NCBI GenBank assembly: GCA_028456385.1
Contig: JALNQF010000021.1
Location: forward strand, 186,001-250,000
Length of the DNA: 64,000 bases
From: Ophiosphaerella korrae
Taxonomy: Eukaryota; Ascomycota; Dothideomycetes; Pleosporales; Phaeosphaeriaceae
Direction: 5' to 3'
Position numbers and translations under genes: made by a program. Below, piece by piece: positions 9,616 to 21,562 of the stretch. Each line of letters begins with the position of its first letter. The stretch's first letter is position 1. Below the pieces are notes generated by a model, which was not told where the DNA came from, did no database searches, and saw only the letters and a list, made by a program, of their open reading frames with translations.

Positions 9616-11432
9616 TCATCGCCACGTATCATTGATTGTTACACTGCTTCCACATCCACTTGACGAAGTAGCCCTCCGGTTTGGATCGCTCTCCCACACC
9701 ACCTGACCACTCGACGTTTTCCTGATGTACTTGTATTCAAAGACGGTTGAAGCTGGTATATTGATATCCGCGTACCAAAGTGGATCACTGCTCGTGTACT
9801 TGTCTGCGCGCAATGCTTTGGCAGCATCCGGGCTCCAATTGCCCAGCTCTGCAAGTTGGCCGACTACGAAAATGTTATCACCAAAGGTGGTGGTCGCACG
9901 AACATTGAACGTGGCTTTTGCGTTACAGGCGGGGGTGCCGGTGCAAGCCGATGGCGGTACGTTGTTAGAGGACTCGCCCCAAGTCTGCGACACAACGCCA
10001 GCACGACGCTCGGTGGCTGTCAAGAACGCAGCGTACGACCAAGTAAGGTCGGCAGCAGAGAGTGGCGACCCGTTGTTTTTATCAAACTGCTCAGCTAAAG
10101 CACCGTTCGAGGGTGTGTACTTTTGCAACACCTTCATGTAATCGTCTGCATATGCACGGACAGCCGAAATAGTTGAAGTATAGGTAGCTGAGTCTTTCGC
10201 GTATGTTCCCGTCGCAATACTTGGCAAAATATCCTTGAAGAAAGGAAGTGAGATATTATCGACAACAACGGAACCTTGTTTATCCCACTGATAGATGGCG
10301 GAGTACAGTTGCTCCGCGGCTGCCAGTGTTGCCAAATACCAAGGATTGCCGCTGTAGTAGACGTCTTCGGAATAGCGTCCCACGGCAACAGCACGGCCTT
10401 GAGCAATATCACGATTTATGGAGTAAACGGAACGGAAAGAATCAGTGACAGCTTTGTGATTAGCCAGAGCTCGAGATGAGCAAGGCTGGAATGTGGCGTC
10501 GGTGCACTTCGACTCGGGGTCGAACGTGTGAATTGAGGATATGATTGAGTTGACATCCTTGCCTGTACGTCCATCGTTGACATTGATATTTGAATCGATG
10601 TAACTACCGGTCCAGAAGCTTTGCATGAAACAAAGAATTTGCGGCGAGGCGGTGGCGCAGCCGGAACATGTTTTCCCCAATTTGGTTGCAAGAGCTGCTC
10701 CCTCAACCAGGGCTCGATGAGAAGCCGATAAAGTGAAGAAAGATGAACCGTTTACTTCTTCCCACAGATCGAAGCCTGTTTGATTCCAATAACGGACAGT
10801 GTATGCAAGGTCTTTTTCAATAACAGGCCATACACTCTGTGTGGCTTGGTTGGTACCGCCATTAGCGACGAGCCAGTTAGCGTAAATGATCAACGCAGTC
10901 GCTCTAAGAGGTGGACCATCTCGCTGAGGTCTCCCCCACGCGCCTGTGAAAGCGGTTCGATTGACATGAAACTTGGGTTCGCCTAGGCCCCCAGTATCCG
11001 GCGCTCCGGATGGGTTAGAAACACCCTGAAGGTATGCTTGAGCAGACACATAATCATCAAGCTTTTGCTTGAGTGAGGTGTCTCCGGCAATGAACCGCTC
11101 AACCAGAGCTTTGTAGGTCAAGGCCGCATCTCTTGTCCATGTGTACCAATCTACTCTTTGTCAGGGTCGATTTGTACTCCCTATGACACAATGTACGTAC
11201 AGTCTGGGTTAGATCGGGAAGGACTGGCTACGACAATGCCCTCTGGAACACCTTGGGCTTTTGACCCATCAGTGCCGATATTGGCGAGTACTCCCTTGAT
11301 GGAGATACTGGCTTGGCTCTTCACAAAATCATCCACGGATGTCTGGCGCCTTGCATTCTCCACAGGAGTACTCTGAGTGCCTGATAGGAAGAGGGCAGCT
11401 GGAAGGAGACTTATAAAAGAAGGGAACCGCAT
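9616..11432 (-). CDS. Secreted glucoamylase (GH15) with starch-binding domain CBM20
   Basis: Glucan 1,4-alpha-glucosidase, which releases glucose from the non-reducing ends of starch outside the cell. Exon 1 (11432-11201) and exon 2 (11150-9616) join over a 50 bp intron (donor GTACGT, acceptor AGTAG) and restore NPDYWYTWTRDAAL. The product has 588 residues. A signal peptide (MRFPSFISLLPAALFLSG) is followed by a dibasic NARR site near residue 29, typical of propeptide cleavage. Catalytic motifs are present: DLWEEVNGSSF, with the general acid near Glu208, and ALAEQFDKNNG, with the general base near Glu431. CBM20 occupies about residues 490-588 (FVVGQLAELGNW, then WYADINIP, then YKYIRK). The linker between catalytic and binding domains is very short (about 20 residues, with two cysteines) and lacks the usual Ser/Thr-rich stretch. 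A TATATAG motif lies about 70 bp upstream of the ATG. Confidence 0.95.
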
Positions 11433-12332
11433 GGTTTTTGGATCCTTGATGCTTCAAGAGTAGTGGTGAGTAGCTGGTGGTTCACTGGGAAAGTCCAGAG
11501 TATTATATAGTTTTGCCATACTGTAACTGGACTACGAATCAACACGAATCGGCTTGTGAGTCGTAACATGCTCGGCTCCAGTAAACAACTGCAGGAACAA
11601 TGCGGAGAAGTTGCGGGTACTACCCTAGCGCCATGCTGCCACGGTAGCGGGAATGGATGCTTGTCACCAATTCAAAAGCGGGCCGACGATCAACGAATGG
11701 ATTACAAGACATGATGCGACTAATTTGAATGACTAGTTAGTGGGTGGCTCATGTGCGAATCATTGCAATGACATGAGCGGTGCTTTACGAGCATGTGAAG
11801 CCAAATTAGATGTCCTGCTCCAGGTTAAACCCCCGCCAATCATCTGCCGTGGATGTGGCCTTCCGTTTTAGCACTAGCGGCAGCGATCCCATTCGTCCAT
11901 CTCACAAACATGCATCCTCAGAACTACACCTTGCCAGCTGAAGACTTATCTCCATATTACTGCGCCGAAGTAATAGAATTTCTGGTTTCTATGTCGGCCC
12001 GCCGCATGTCGACATGCCGAATGACCTGCCCAGGGTAGAGGTAATACGAGAGCAGCGCGGACAAGCGGCGTCATAGATAGCAATTGATGCGGTCGTCGCG
12101 GTATTCCTAGAACGAGCTACGAAGAGAACAACTGATGCTACGGCTATTCTATCCCTTGGGAAAACTCCTTTCCGCCGTCAACCATTGTGCAAATCCTCAA
12201 TCGTCTGTTTATCGATAGATATGTGCTATGCGACAGACGACCAGTGTCCACCCAAACGTATACCAGCTTTCAACCTTGCCAAATGTCTCTCAATCTTACC
12301 TCATCTTCCTCTCCTAGTACTTCGCTCCCACT
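11433..12332. other. Promoter region of the glucoamylase gene and spacer
   Basis: Contains the TATA-like element near 11500. I found no coding frame with recognisable features in this stretch. Confidence 0.35.
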
Positions 12333-13307
12333 TCAGGGATCTTCCTTAACACCCATACAAAACCCCAATCGTTCCCGCCAAACCCTGTACGCAACACTCC
12401 AGCAATCCACCCACTCGTCGATATCTTCCAGTAGGCTTGTGTCCAACCACTCACCCTGCCTACACCCAACTTGTTGTATTTCCTCAAAGCCATTGTCAAC
12501 CTCCACGTAGAGCCGCTCCCACATGCGGAAATGTACTAGGTCCTGAGTGGTGCATGGCGTAAACAGACATGCGTCTACCTCCTGGCCATATTCGGTCGAA
12601 ATGTAGTTGAAGAATCCGAGAGCATGACGGTCGTCGTCGTAGAAGTATGGGAATAATGTAACAGTCATTCGTGTATCCGAGGGTCGTTGATGATGCGGAT
12701 TATCATCGATAAAGAGTTTTGGTGAGAGATGCGGAAGAGGCTTGTCGGGAGGGACGTTGGGGAGATAGCTGATGGCGGAAGTGAGATCGAGAAAGGGCAG
12801 GTTCTTCTGCGCAATGCGAACTATGGCGAGGAAAACGGCGGGGTTGCATGTGTGTCCCTTGTAGATGGTCTCGGTGTAGTCTTCCGTCGGGCTTGGTGGT
12901 AGTGCGTATTCGAGCTTTTGTTCCAAGGTAAACCCTAAACCCATCTCTATCATCTCGCTGTCTGCTTCCTCTACATAGATTGGATCTTGAGCGCACTGAG
13001 CGTTGATTCCATCTTTTTTTGGGACCATGCAGACATGTACGTAATTCTTCTCTTGGCTCGACAAGTGACGGTAGTGGTCGACTCCAACGAGTTGGGTTTG
13101 ATCTCCGGAGTACCCGAACTCTGTGGAGTTCACAACGACATCGTCTTGATGACCATCCCACGGATATTTACCACGCTCGTAGTTGCTCTTGTAGATAAGA
13201 GTTGAAGGTCTCCGCGTGAGGTGGGTTGCTGGCCTCATAGTGGCAGTGCGAGCCTTCACAATGACTCTGGGAGAGTTGATGGCTGGCTTCCCTTTGCTTA
13301 CAGGCAT
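12333..13307 (-). CDS. Hypothetical protein, 324 residues, single exon
   Basis: An intact single-exon frame from ATG at 13307. I do not recognise the family. It has no signal peptide or membrane segment. The first 35 residues are basic (KGKPAINSPRVIVKAR), as in a disordered or targeting N-terminus. The body is rich in aromatic and acidic residues (TLFPYFYDDDRHALGFFNYI, then VHFRMWERLYVEV), which suggests a folded globular protein. Codon use looks like that of the neighbouring core genes, and the frame is clean over nearly 1 kb, so I consider it real. The gene is convergent with nothing and precedes RIX1 on the same strand (323 bp gap). Function unknown. Confidence 0.65.
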   Translation of the reverse strand: MPVSKGKPAINSPRVIVKARTATMRPATHLTRRPSTLIYKSNYERGKYPWDGHQDDVVVNSTEFGYSGDQTQLVGVDHYRHLSSQEKNYVHVCMVPKKDGINAQCAQDPIYVEEADSEMIEMGLGFTLEQKLEYALPPSPTEDYTETIYKGHTCNPAVFLAIVRIAQKNLPFLDLTSAISYLPNVPPDKPLPHLSPKLFIDDNPHHQRPSDTRMTVTLFPYFYDDDRHALGFFNYISTEYGQEVDACLFTPCTTQDLVHFRMWERLYVEVDNGFEEIQQVGCRQGEWLDTSLLEDIDEWVDCWSVAYRVWRERLGFCMGVKEDP

Positions 13308-13630
13308 GATTCAAACGATGCTAGATGTTATTGGCCGGCGATGTGTGTGAGATCACTTTCTGTGGTGTAGATAATTGTCGGGATGGAGAAATCTTAGAAG
13401 TACAATCAAAAAAAGTTTTCCGTCTGGTTGAGCAGCGAGGAGTGATACGTGAGGATTGAGTGTTTCGGATTTTGACGGCCTTGGTGAAGTGAATGTATCT
13501 ACACCAGAGCTTCTAGATACCAAGTCCCCCAAAACTGAATCAAATCCCGTCCGTGCCCTTGCCGCGTTTGTTTACTACCTTTTTCACTGAAAGCTAATGG
13601 GAATGCCGGGGCCACGGCCACTACCTCTAC

Positions 13631-16048
13631 CTAGTCCGAATCATCATCTGTGTCTTGACCCATTACTAATGATACGACATCATCTTCGTCACTATCTTCT
13701 TCACCAAGGACAGTTTTGTCTGGCTCTGGTAAGACTGGTATTGCAGTCGCTCTGCTGGTGACGAGAAAGTCCGAGCCTTCGACTACATTGGTCGGTCCCG
13801 AAGGGCCTATAGTCGATGGGTATACTGTTGTGGATGGAGGTAGTGTGCCTAATATGGTAGGTTGCACTTCTTCACCTACTTTGACCCGTTTGCTTGGTGA
13901 CGGTGGTGTTTGGTCGATGTGTGCTCGCTTGCCCAAGTCCTTGACATGCGTCTGTGCACTTGGCAAGTGTGCTTCACTTTCAATCTCACCATTACCAAGA
14001 ATGTTACTTGTTGTCATGCCCGGTCCATTCACTATCGCCAAATCCCCACCTCCAGTTTTTGTTCGCCCTGCTGATTCCAGTAATACGTCAAGCTCGTGAC
14101 CAACAAATTGATTCTCCTCACTTCCTTCCATTTCTTTCCCTTCTGCATTTTCCTCCAACTCATTAACGTCCTCTTCTTCTACATCGTCAATCATTTCTTC
14201 GTCTTCTGCCTCAGTATCCTGACCACCCAGACGGATAATGGGCATCCTCGGCCTTAACATGCTCTCAACCTCTGCTGATGCTGGGAAAGACCTTGCCATG
14301 AGGGGTAGAATACTTGCAGCTGGTTTACCAAATTTCTTACTGGGTGGTGGATTCAGTACACTTGCTACCATAGCGTGCTTATGTTGGGTGAGAATGGCAG
14401 TACGGTCCAGGCGCCCTCGTAAGGCGTCAGATAAATACTGAGCTGGGATACTGGCGAGAAGCACTGGCAGTAAATTGGAGGATGCTTCTTTCAGTCCTAG
14501 GAAGCCAGAGGTTGCGTCAGCCGACCCCTTTGCAGTATCGAGGAAGGTATCAGCATTAGCTGTCACCTGGGCTGGTGAGAGTCCGTTTGTCTTTGACTGA
14601 ATCGGCGTATCCTTTGCTAGACCGATAACAGACTCGAAGGGTAGCAAATCTTCGCAACAAGCGCGCATAAGAGGAACGAGTGAATCGACAACTGATTTCG
14701 AAAGCCCAACCCCAGAGCGTTGTAACAACACTGCAACAGCTAAATAGCAAGCAACTCGTATTTGTATAAAGTTCCTCTCATTTGCAAAGACCCAGACTAA
14801 TTGGTCAACGATGATCAAGTCCAAGGGCAGTGTGCTAGACTGAGACCTGTTTGCCAGGGTAAGAAGTACTTCGATCGCTGCCACGTGTATTGTTGGCAGG
14901 ACTAACCACAAATTCTCCCTCTCTTCTTTGGTGACCTGATTGTTAAACTTCGTGGTTTTCTGGAAACTCCTAGCACCAGATCTTGGCACGGTAAGTATGA
15001 GCACCCTCGTAACTATATCAGTCACCGCGCTTATGTTGATGTTTACAGGATTGGCCGTAGGATTCATTAGGTGTTGTTGAATCAGGTTAAAGATTTGTAC
15101 AAGACGCTCACTACCGGCAAAGATACCGGACCAGGCTGGAAGGGCCATGCTGTCTGGGTCGAGATCTTGCACCTCGTCTTCTAGTGTGTGGCCATTTGTA
15201 GCCGCCTCCCGTGCAGCTGGTTGCCAGTCTTCTATCACAGCCCGAAAAACTCTGTCGGCAACTCGATGTGCACTGTTGATAGTGTTTCTCAGTGACTTCT
15301 CCCAGTCCTCACTAGAAGCTCCTTTAGACGCACAGGTTGGTATTTGAACATACAGCTGCTGAGCAGCATGCACGACCCCGCTCGTAAGTTCAAATCTTTG
15401 CTCTTGGGCGAGTTTATTCGAAGGAGTAGGGGCAATCAGATGGGCCAGAAATGGATGGAGCTGTTTCAAGTATGACCGGAAGATAGTTGGATGGCGTGGC
15501 AGTAGCTCATTGAAACTTTCCAAGATAGTTTGTAGGAGAGTCGCAGGGGTCGCAGAGTTTACTATTTTGAGGCTAGATTGGATGAGAAGCGGAAGAGATG
15601 GAGTAGTGATTTCCCGGACCAAGGTCGGATATTCTCTCGTCAAGATGAAGATGCGCGAAAGAGTAATGATGCATAGTTTTTTTGAAGAAGGTGGGTCGGG
15701 CTTGGTGAGAATTCCCAGAAGGCCACGCACCCAAGGCAAGCATTTCTGTAGAGTCTCCCATCCACCGGCTTCGATAGTCGCTTTGATGAGCACAATGGCC
15801 GACCATCTTCCGTAAATGGTGCGGTCTTGGAGTAACGTAGACAGCAAGGTGCGGTACTTGTGAACTGCGATGGAGGACTCAGACGATGACTTGGCTGAGG
15901 AGGCTTGGGGCAATGTGAAAAGGGTCCTGCAATTGGCCAAGGATGCAATTATAGCAGGCACGTGTTTGGGCAGCTGTGAAGTTGGAGTGGAAGAGACGCG
16001 AAACGTGAGGGCTCGTAAGGTGGCCAACTCGGAGGCGACAGCGGCCAT
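13631..16048 (-). CDS. RIX1: Pre-rRNA-processing protein RIX1
   Basis: An 805-residue single-exon gene. The N-terminal half matches the RIX1/PELP1-type alpha-helical repeat domain, with the typical opening MAAVASELATLRALTFRVSS, then YGRWSAIVLIKATIEAGGWE and WVRGLLGIL. In yeast, Rix1 forms a complex with Ipi1 and Ipi3 that acts on 60S pre-ribosomes and ITS2 processing in the nucleus, and it associates with the Rea1/Mdn1 ATPase. The C-terminal region (about residues 600-805) is low complexity and acidic (EDEEMIDDVEEEDVNELEE) with a basic KR motif (SPSKRVKV), which is likely a nuclear localisation signal. It is transcribed divergently from YPP1 with about 300 bp between the start codons. Identification rests on the recognisable N-terminal pattern. 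Confidence 0.88.
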   Translation of the reverse strand: MAAVASELATLRALTFRVSSTPTSQLPKHVPAIIASLANCRTLFTLPQASSAKSSSESSIAVHKYRTLLSTLLQDRTIYGRWSAIVLIKATIEAGGWETLQKCLPWVRGLLGILTKPDPPSSKKLCIITLSRIFILTREYPTLVREITTPSLPLLIQSSLKIVNSATPATLLQTILESFNELLPRHPTIFRSYLKQLHPFLAHLIAPTPSNKLAQEQRFELTSGVVHAAQQLYVQIPTCASKGASSEDWEKSLRNTINSAHRVADRVFRAVIEDWQPAAREAATNGHTLEDEVQDLDPDSMALPAWSGIFAGSERLVQIFNLIQQHLMNPTANPVNINISAVTDIVTRVLILTVPRSGARSFQKTTKFNNQVTKEERENLWLVLPTIHVAAIEVLLTLANRSQSSTLPLDLIIVDQLVWVFANERNFIQIRVACYLAVAVLLQRSGVGLSKSVVDSLVPLMRACCEDLLPFESVIGLAKDTPIQSKTNGLSPAQVTANADTFLDTAKGSADATSGFLGLKEASSNLLPVLLASIPAQYLSDALRGRLDRTAILTQHKHAMVASVLNPPPSKKFGKPAASILPLMARSFPASAEVESMLRPRMPIIRLGGQDTEAEDEEMIDDVEEEDVNELEENAEGKEMEGSEENQFVGHELDVLLESAGRTKTGGGDLAIVNGPGMTTSNILGNGEIESEAHLPSAQTHVKDLGKRAHIDQTPPSPSKRVKVGEEVQPTILGTLPPSTTVYPSTIGPSGPTNVVEGSDFLVTSRATAIPVLPEPDKTVLGEEDSDEDDVVSLVMGQDTDDDSD

Positions 16049-16352
16049 ACCGTCCTCCTACTTCTCAGCAACTCTCGAGCAGTAACTACGAGACATGCGA
16101 CCGATGAATGTTTGATAGAAAAAGTTCCAACCAGCGGCAGCACGTCGGGCCGGAGGAGGCGCTAGCCAGAAGTGGCAAAGACCGAGCCAGTCGAGATGCC
16201 AGCTCGAGTTGGGTGTGGGATTGTTGCAGACGGTCCGTGACAGCTGTACGTGTACGGCCATGGCAGGCGTCGGCATAATCTGTATTCTTTGCTGAACATG
16301 CTTGCGGGTGTTCTGCGACTCCACCTAGCGCAACAAATCTATCTTTAATACA
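16049..16352. promoter_or_regulatory. Shared divergent promoter region of RIX1 and YPP1
   Basis: About 300 bp separate the two divergent start codons (16048 minus, 16353 plus), so regulatory elements of both housekeeping genes must lie here or in the first YPP1 intron. I could not identify a TATA box. Confidence 0.5.
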
Positions 16353-19300
16353 ATGGTTGTATGTACGCCTGCAGCGCCCCAATGGCCATTTGTCGGGGGT
16401 TCTAGAAAACAACGTCATCGCAGACAGTGGGAACTGACAGCAACATAGAATGCCCCTGAGAGCGAGAAGGCCCAGCGCTATATCCAGCAATTGGACGAGG
16501 CCCGGTGTGCCAGTCGTTGGAAAGACGTGCCAGAGCTGTGCCGGAAAATCGAGAAGCATGCACCGCACCGCAAATGTTAGCCATCTCCTCATTCTGCTCT
16601 CTGTATCCGACGCTTCTGTGTGGGCTGACCGCGCATCCAGGCCTCACACTCACAGCCCGGTCTGAGGCACAGATAGCGACATATACCGCCCAGCGACCCT
16701 TGACTGGCGCCTCGGCCACCACCTCCAGTGGCCTCTCACACATCATACCCTCGCTGCTCACCACGATTGAGGGAGAGAGCGATGCTTTAAGCCACGATGC
16801 TTTCCAGGCCACCGTCTGCCTGGGATGGCTGCATTGCGTGCTAGACGAGCCTGGCCTGGCCGTCGCCCGTTTGCCCAAAGACTTCGCGGCAGTCGCGACC
16901 AGCCTGCTGCCCGAAGGCGCGCCCCAGAGTGCCTGGTCGGGGGTCTGCTTAGTCAAGGGCACTTACGTGAAGGGTACAGATTGATACCCCATAGATACAT
17001 GCCATGCGCTGTCGAGGCTGACCTGCCACAGGCTCTTCCCAGGAAAAGATAGGCGCAACCGAAGACGCCTTCAATACCTACTCCTCCCTAATACCCTGGC
17101 TGTCTTCGATACCGGTAGGTGTACAGTCGTCACAATCAAGGCTGTGGACAGAAAACCTCTTGGTTCGACTTTGCCAGCTGTCCGATCAATCCAATGGCAC
17201 TAGCAGGCACATAACTCCTACACAGGCCCTACATACCTACCGCTACTGGGCAACCTTCTCTGAGACGGCCGCCCAGAGCGGAGAACCAGATCTGTCGAAT
17301 GCAGCTCGATACCGGCGCCTAGCTTGGAAGGCGTACTACGACACCCTCTCCAGCATCCTGCGACATGGCCTTCCGTACCAGCCCGAACCCTCACACCTGA
17401 CATCCGAAAAGCCCCCCATGCATAACCAATCAACCCTACGGCTACGGCAGCGTGCTGAACTCAAACGGGTTGAAACAATCTATGAGGGGTTGTTGATCAA
17501 GGAGACTCGCTTCCCTAAGGCTAGCGAATCTAACCACGAAATCGAATCATGGGTGGACTCTGTCATGGATAACTGGCGGTTGCTCTGTGGGCCAACATGG
17601 ACTGATGAGGACCTTGGCGAAGGCGGCAAGGAAGGTATCGCCCGAAGCGTACTTGATGTGAGTATCTCCTGACAAGTACATCGTTCATCGTGCTGGTCTA
17701 ATTCTTCATAGATACTTTATCGAGCGGCCACCAAAACCTTCCATTCTACCCAAACTTTGCGCTACCTCTTCATCGTGCACGCATCATTAGCCGAGTTCGA
17801 CTTGGCCTTCAAAGCGTATGATTCTTATGTAGAGATTATCACTCGAGGCAAAGACCGCATTGAAAAGACGGGCGAGCCTGATGTAGGCATCGACGACGAT
17901 AGTACTGTTTTGCGAACATCAGCAGAGGCCGTCCGCTTACTCTGTCGATTTGGCTCGAGAAGAGAGGCCGAGAAGGCTGTCGAAATCGGCCACAGCATTG
18001 AGAAATGGCTTGAGCAGTCAGAGCACATCAAGTCGGCATCTGACGCAGGTTCCGTGGCTTCAGTTGACACTATTGTTGAGCCTGCAGCCCTTGCTGCTGC
18101 CTATTGTGCAATCGGGACCAGCCAAGCACATTGGGCAAGGTACACATACGAGGTAGAGACACGTGCGGACATTCAAGCCAAAGCCGTTCGTTACTTGCGC
18201 AAGGCCCTTGCCCCAAGCACCGGAAACTCGAATAACATTAACGCGCTGTACGCTCTGGCATTGGTGCTTGCTGAGACACGAGACATACCAGGTGCAATCA
18301 AGGTTGTCAAACGCGCACTATCGCCAGTGACAAATACACAAACAAACATAAGCGCGGATGGTGTACTTTCAGACGGCCCTCAGAGTGATTTTGGTCGAGA
18401 GCGCAAGCTTATCCCGCTTTGGCATTTACTCGCCCTATTACTTACCTCAAGGGCCGATTTCGCTGCAGCGGAGAGGGCTTGTCAAGCCGCATTCGAGCAA
18501 TTTGGCGATCCCACGGTCCTCTTCGGTCAAGAAGGTAATACTGCTTTTCGCAGTGAACATCTCAACCAGACTACTGGCAAGAACACCCTTGACCATGGTG
18601 TTGTGGATCGCATGGAGGGCTTTGAAAGAAGCAGTATTTTGCAGATCAAGATGACACAGCTGGCTTTGGTCGAAACTATAGAAGGTTCTATCTCTGCAGT
18701 TGATGGCTGCGATGAACTGCTCGCGCTATATGGTCGGGTCTTTGGCGATCCAGCTAGGGAGAAGACCAAATTAGAAGCACCGGCTGCGGCCCTGGTACCA
18801 CCGAAGAGTGCCGTCGGAACGATTCGAGGTAGTATATTCCGTGGTCGTGGTTCAGTGAAAACTCCAATCAAGGATACTACTGGAAGAAACTCGTCTGTCC
18901 TTAGCTCTACAGCTTCTACAGTTGCAACCCAGAGCAGTGCTGCACCTGCCATCCAAGTCACCGAGGAGAACGGCACCACACACACTAATGGCCATAGCCG
19001 CCATCATATACTCAACCATCACAAGCAAGAGAGTCCTCAAGCAAGTATCGGGCGGAGCCCTAGCAAATTACGGAAACGACGCTCTGCTAGTCTTCAGAGA
19101 CAGTCAGCCGCCCCAGAGAATGATCAAACACCCGAAGTACCGCCCCTTCGCGAGCATACCTTGAAGGGTAGTACTCCACAGAAATCTGTAGAAAGTAGCG
19201 ATCGGCCTCTGCGTGCCATCCCGCATAACATGGCCCATACCTCGCCACCGCTTGACCACCCCGATCAGCCTTTGAAGCAAGATTTTCGGCTCCCAGCGCC

Positions 19301-20149
19301 TTTCCCTCACGCGGACCACGTTCCCCTAGATCCCCGATTCTCTCTGATTCAACAACGCCGACAAAAGGTTTCATTATTGATTGATATATGGATCTTCATT
19401 TCCGGGCTATATTCTCGGGCGCAGATGTTTCAGGATGCTAGAGAGGCTATCGCTGAAGCTCTGAAGCTTGCGGAGACCATTGAAGCAGAAGTCTCACAAG
19501 ACTCATCAACAGCAAGGCCCCTTGCAGAAAAAGGATGGGGTGGCGGGAAAAGTATCGAGGAATTATGGGCAGATGCTTTTGCTGCCGTAAGTTTTCCCAA
19601 TTTTCCACAGTTGAGCTTGACTAACCAAAGTAGCGCGGGGAATTACTAGTAGCTCAGGAATACAAACACCAAGCACGGACAGATTTTGAACGTGCCCTTT
19701 TGCACTTCCCAGATCATCCAGCAGGCATTGTCGGCCTATCAAACATTCTCCTTGATGTGTATAGCGAAGCCATACCTTTAGAGCCTGCTCAAGATCCTGA
19801 TTTCGCTGCGTCGTCGGCTTCGACTTCTTCACCATTTGTCCAGCGAGAGCTTACGGACACGAGGACGCAGCACCTGATGTCACATACACCATCTGCTGAA
19901 AATCAACTCTCACCACCGATGTTAAATCGCCTAGCGGCACGGGACCGCGCATTTGGTCTACTATCAACTCTCACCAAGCTTGGCTCTGGATGGGATTACT
20001 CTGAAGCATGGTACGCGCTGGCCAGAGCGTACGAGGAGAGTGGGCAGATTGAGAAGACCAAGGAGGTTCTATGGTGGTGCGTTGAGCTAGAGGATACGCG
20101 CCCGGTGAGGAGTTGGAAGAGCGCTGCATTGGGTGGCTTTGTGCTTTGA
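16353..20149 (+). CDS. YPP1: Cargo-transport protein YPP1 (TTC7-like TPR protein)
   Basis: YPP1 family proteins link EFR3 and the PI4-kinase STT4 at plasma-membrane PIK patches. I assembled six exons: 16353-16358, 16449-16575, 16641-16973, 17032-17657, 17712-19586 and 19634-20149 (3483 nt, 1160 residues). The first exon is only ATGGTT followed by a consensus GTATGT donor. The frame downstream of 16449 has no ATG before an in-frame TAG, which forces such an upstream exon. Family features include an N-terminal RYIQQLDEARCASRWKDVPELC, then KIEKHAPHRKCLTLTARSEA, the YVKGSSQEKIGATEDAF segment and TPR-like helices throughout (WHLLALLLTSRADFAAAERA near residue 590; YSEAWYALARAYEESGQIEK near the end). 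A long Ser/Thr/Pro-rich insert (about residues 740-890) is probably disordered. Confidence 0.85.
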
Positions 20150-20736
20150 GGCGACCCAGGATCGCTGATTGGATTCCGTGCTGATACCCCCTTTGGACTA
20201 AAAAACCTACCTTTGGGTGCATTATATAATTCTAAACTATAATTCGAGATACTTTTACACGAAACGCCACTCCCTTGAGAGGAAAACTCGATGCTTGTAT
20301 ACATTGTGAATGTTCTAGGTGAGGCCTAAAAGCTTTTGAGTTTTTCACTCAAGTTCAACAGTTGAACAAATTTAGTTTAAATCACCCTTCATTGCGGTAG
20401 TAATCTCCATTCACTGTTAGACTGATTGCAGATGAGATCATTTCATAGCAAACTTCGTACGTCACTATTTCATTACAGTGTTCGCCTGATCTTTGCAACA
20501 CACTGGCACCAGGGCTTCGCACACACAAGGCACCCGCCAACCGGTTTCTAGTCATACATTGAATTCTGGTCCGACAATTGTCGTTTGACAATGGATTCCT
20601 CAACGGGTTCTCTCACTAGTCTAACTAGCGCATTCACAATCACCATGTACTCTCATTACTCTTGTCCCCGACCATAAATTCTTTCAGAGTCTGATACTGA
20701 GAAACCTCGCCCAACCACTGGCATTTATTTTCGGCT
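20150..20736. other. Spacer between YPP1 and the zinc-cluster-like gene
   Basis: A gene-free stretch that holds the 3' end of YPP1 and the promoter of the downstream plus-strand gene. I see no distinct element. Confidence 0.4.
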
Positions 20737-21464
20737 ATGGAGACCAAACATTCGCATATTAATGATGGTGGCAGGGAATATAACCCAATGAATGCGCACA
20801 TTGCTTTGTGGCTCGGAGAACTACCAGCCCCAACTCAAGAGAGTGACAGGAAGGAAACCCATGGGAAAATCCAGAGTCAAAGGACTACAGCGGACCCAAT
20901 TACGCCTGCTCGCCAGGCTCCCTCGTCCTTGACATACAATAAGATTTCGCCGACAGATACCTTTTTCTCCAACAGAAGCATCTTCGACAGCCCGTATCAT
21001 GAGCCCAACACTTCGGAGTCACAAACGCATTTCCGCAGCGACGAATCCAATGCCACCAGCATCGACGACAACGAAGATGCTGAAGACGACAAACAATCCA
21101 TTGCCCCAAACCACACAACAAGCATCTTCAGCATCCCCAACTCACCGCATGCATCCAAGAAACGAGTAAACCAGGAGACCCACAACCCGCACTCTCCCAC
21201 CACCACCACCACCACCACCACCACCAAAGACACCCAGATCCAGTCCAACCCTCTTATTCCTCCCCTCCTCTCCGCTCCGCTACCCCGCCTCGTCAAAATC
21301 CTCTCCTGCCTGCAATGCACCCTCTCCTCGCTCCCCTGCTCCCGCACCCTCCCAACCTGCACCCGCTGCCAGCGCAACGCGCACTACCCCTGCCTCGCGC
21401 AACGCGGCCGATTCTACGAAGAAGTTGCGCAGCCGCAGCGCGGGGCACCACGCACGACAACGAT

Positions 21465-21562
<98 letters not shown>

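Noticed and set aside
9616..13307. A starch-use gene cluster around the glucoamylase
   Set aside because: Neighbouring genes (a transposon, an unknown protein and RIX1) have no link to starch metabolism.
16402..16962. A 186-codon minus-strand frame over the start of YPP1
   Set aside because: Antisense to well-supported YPP1 exons and lacking protein-like pattern.
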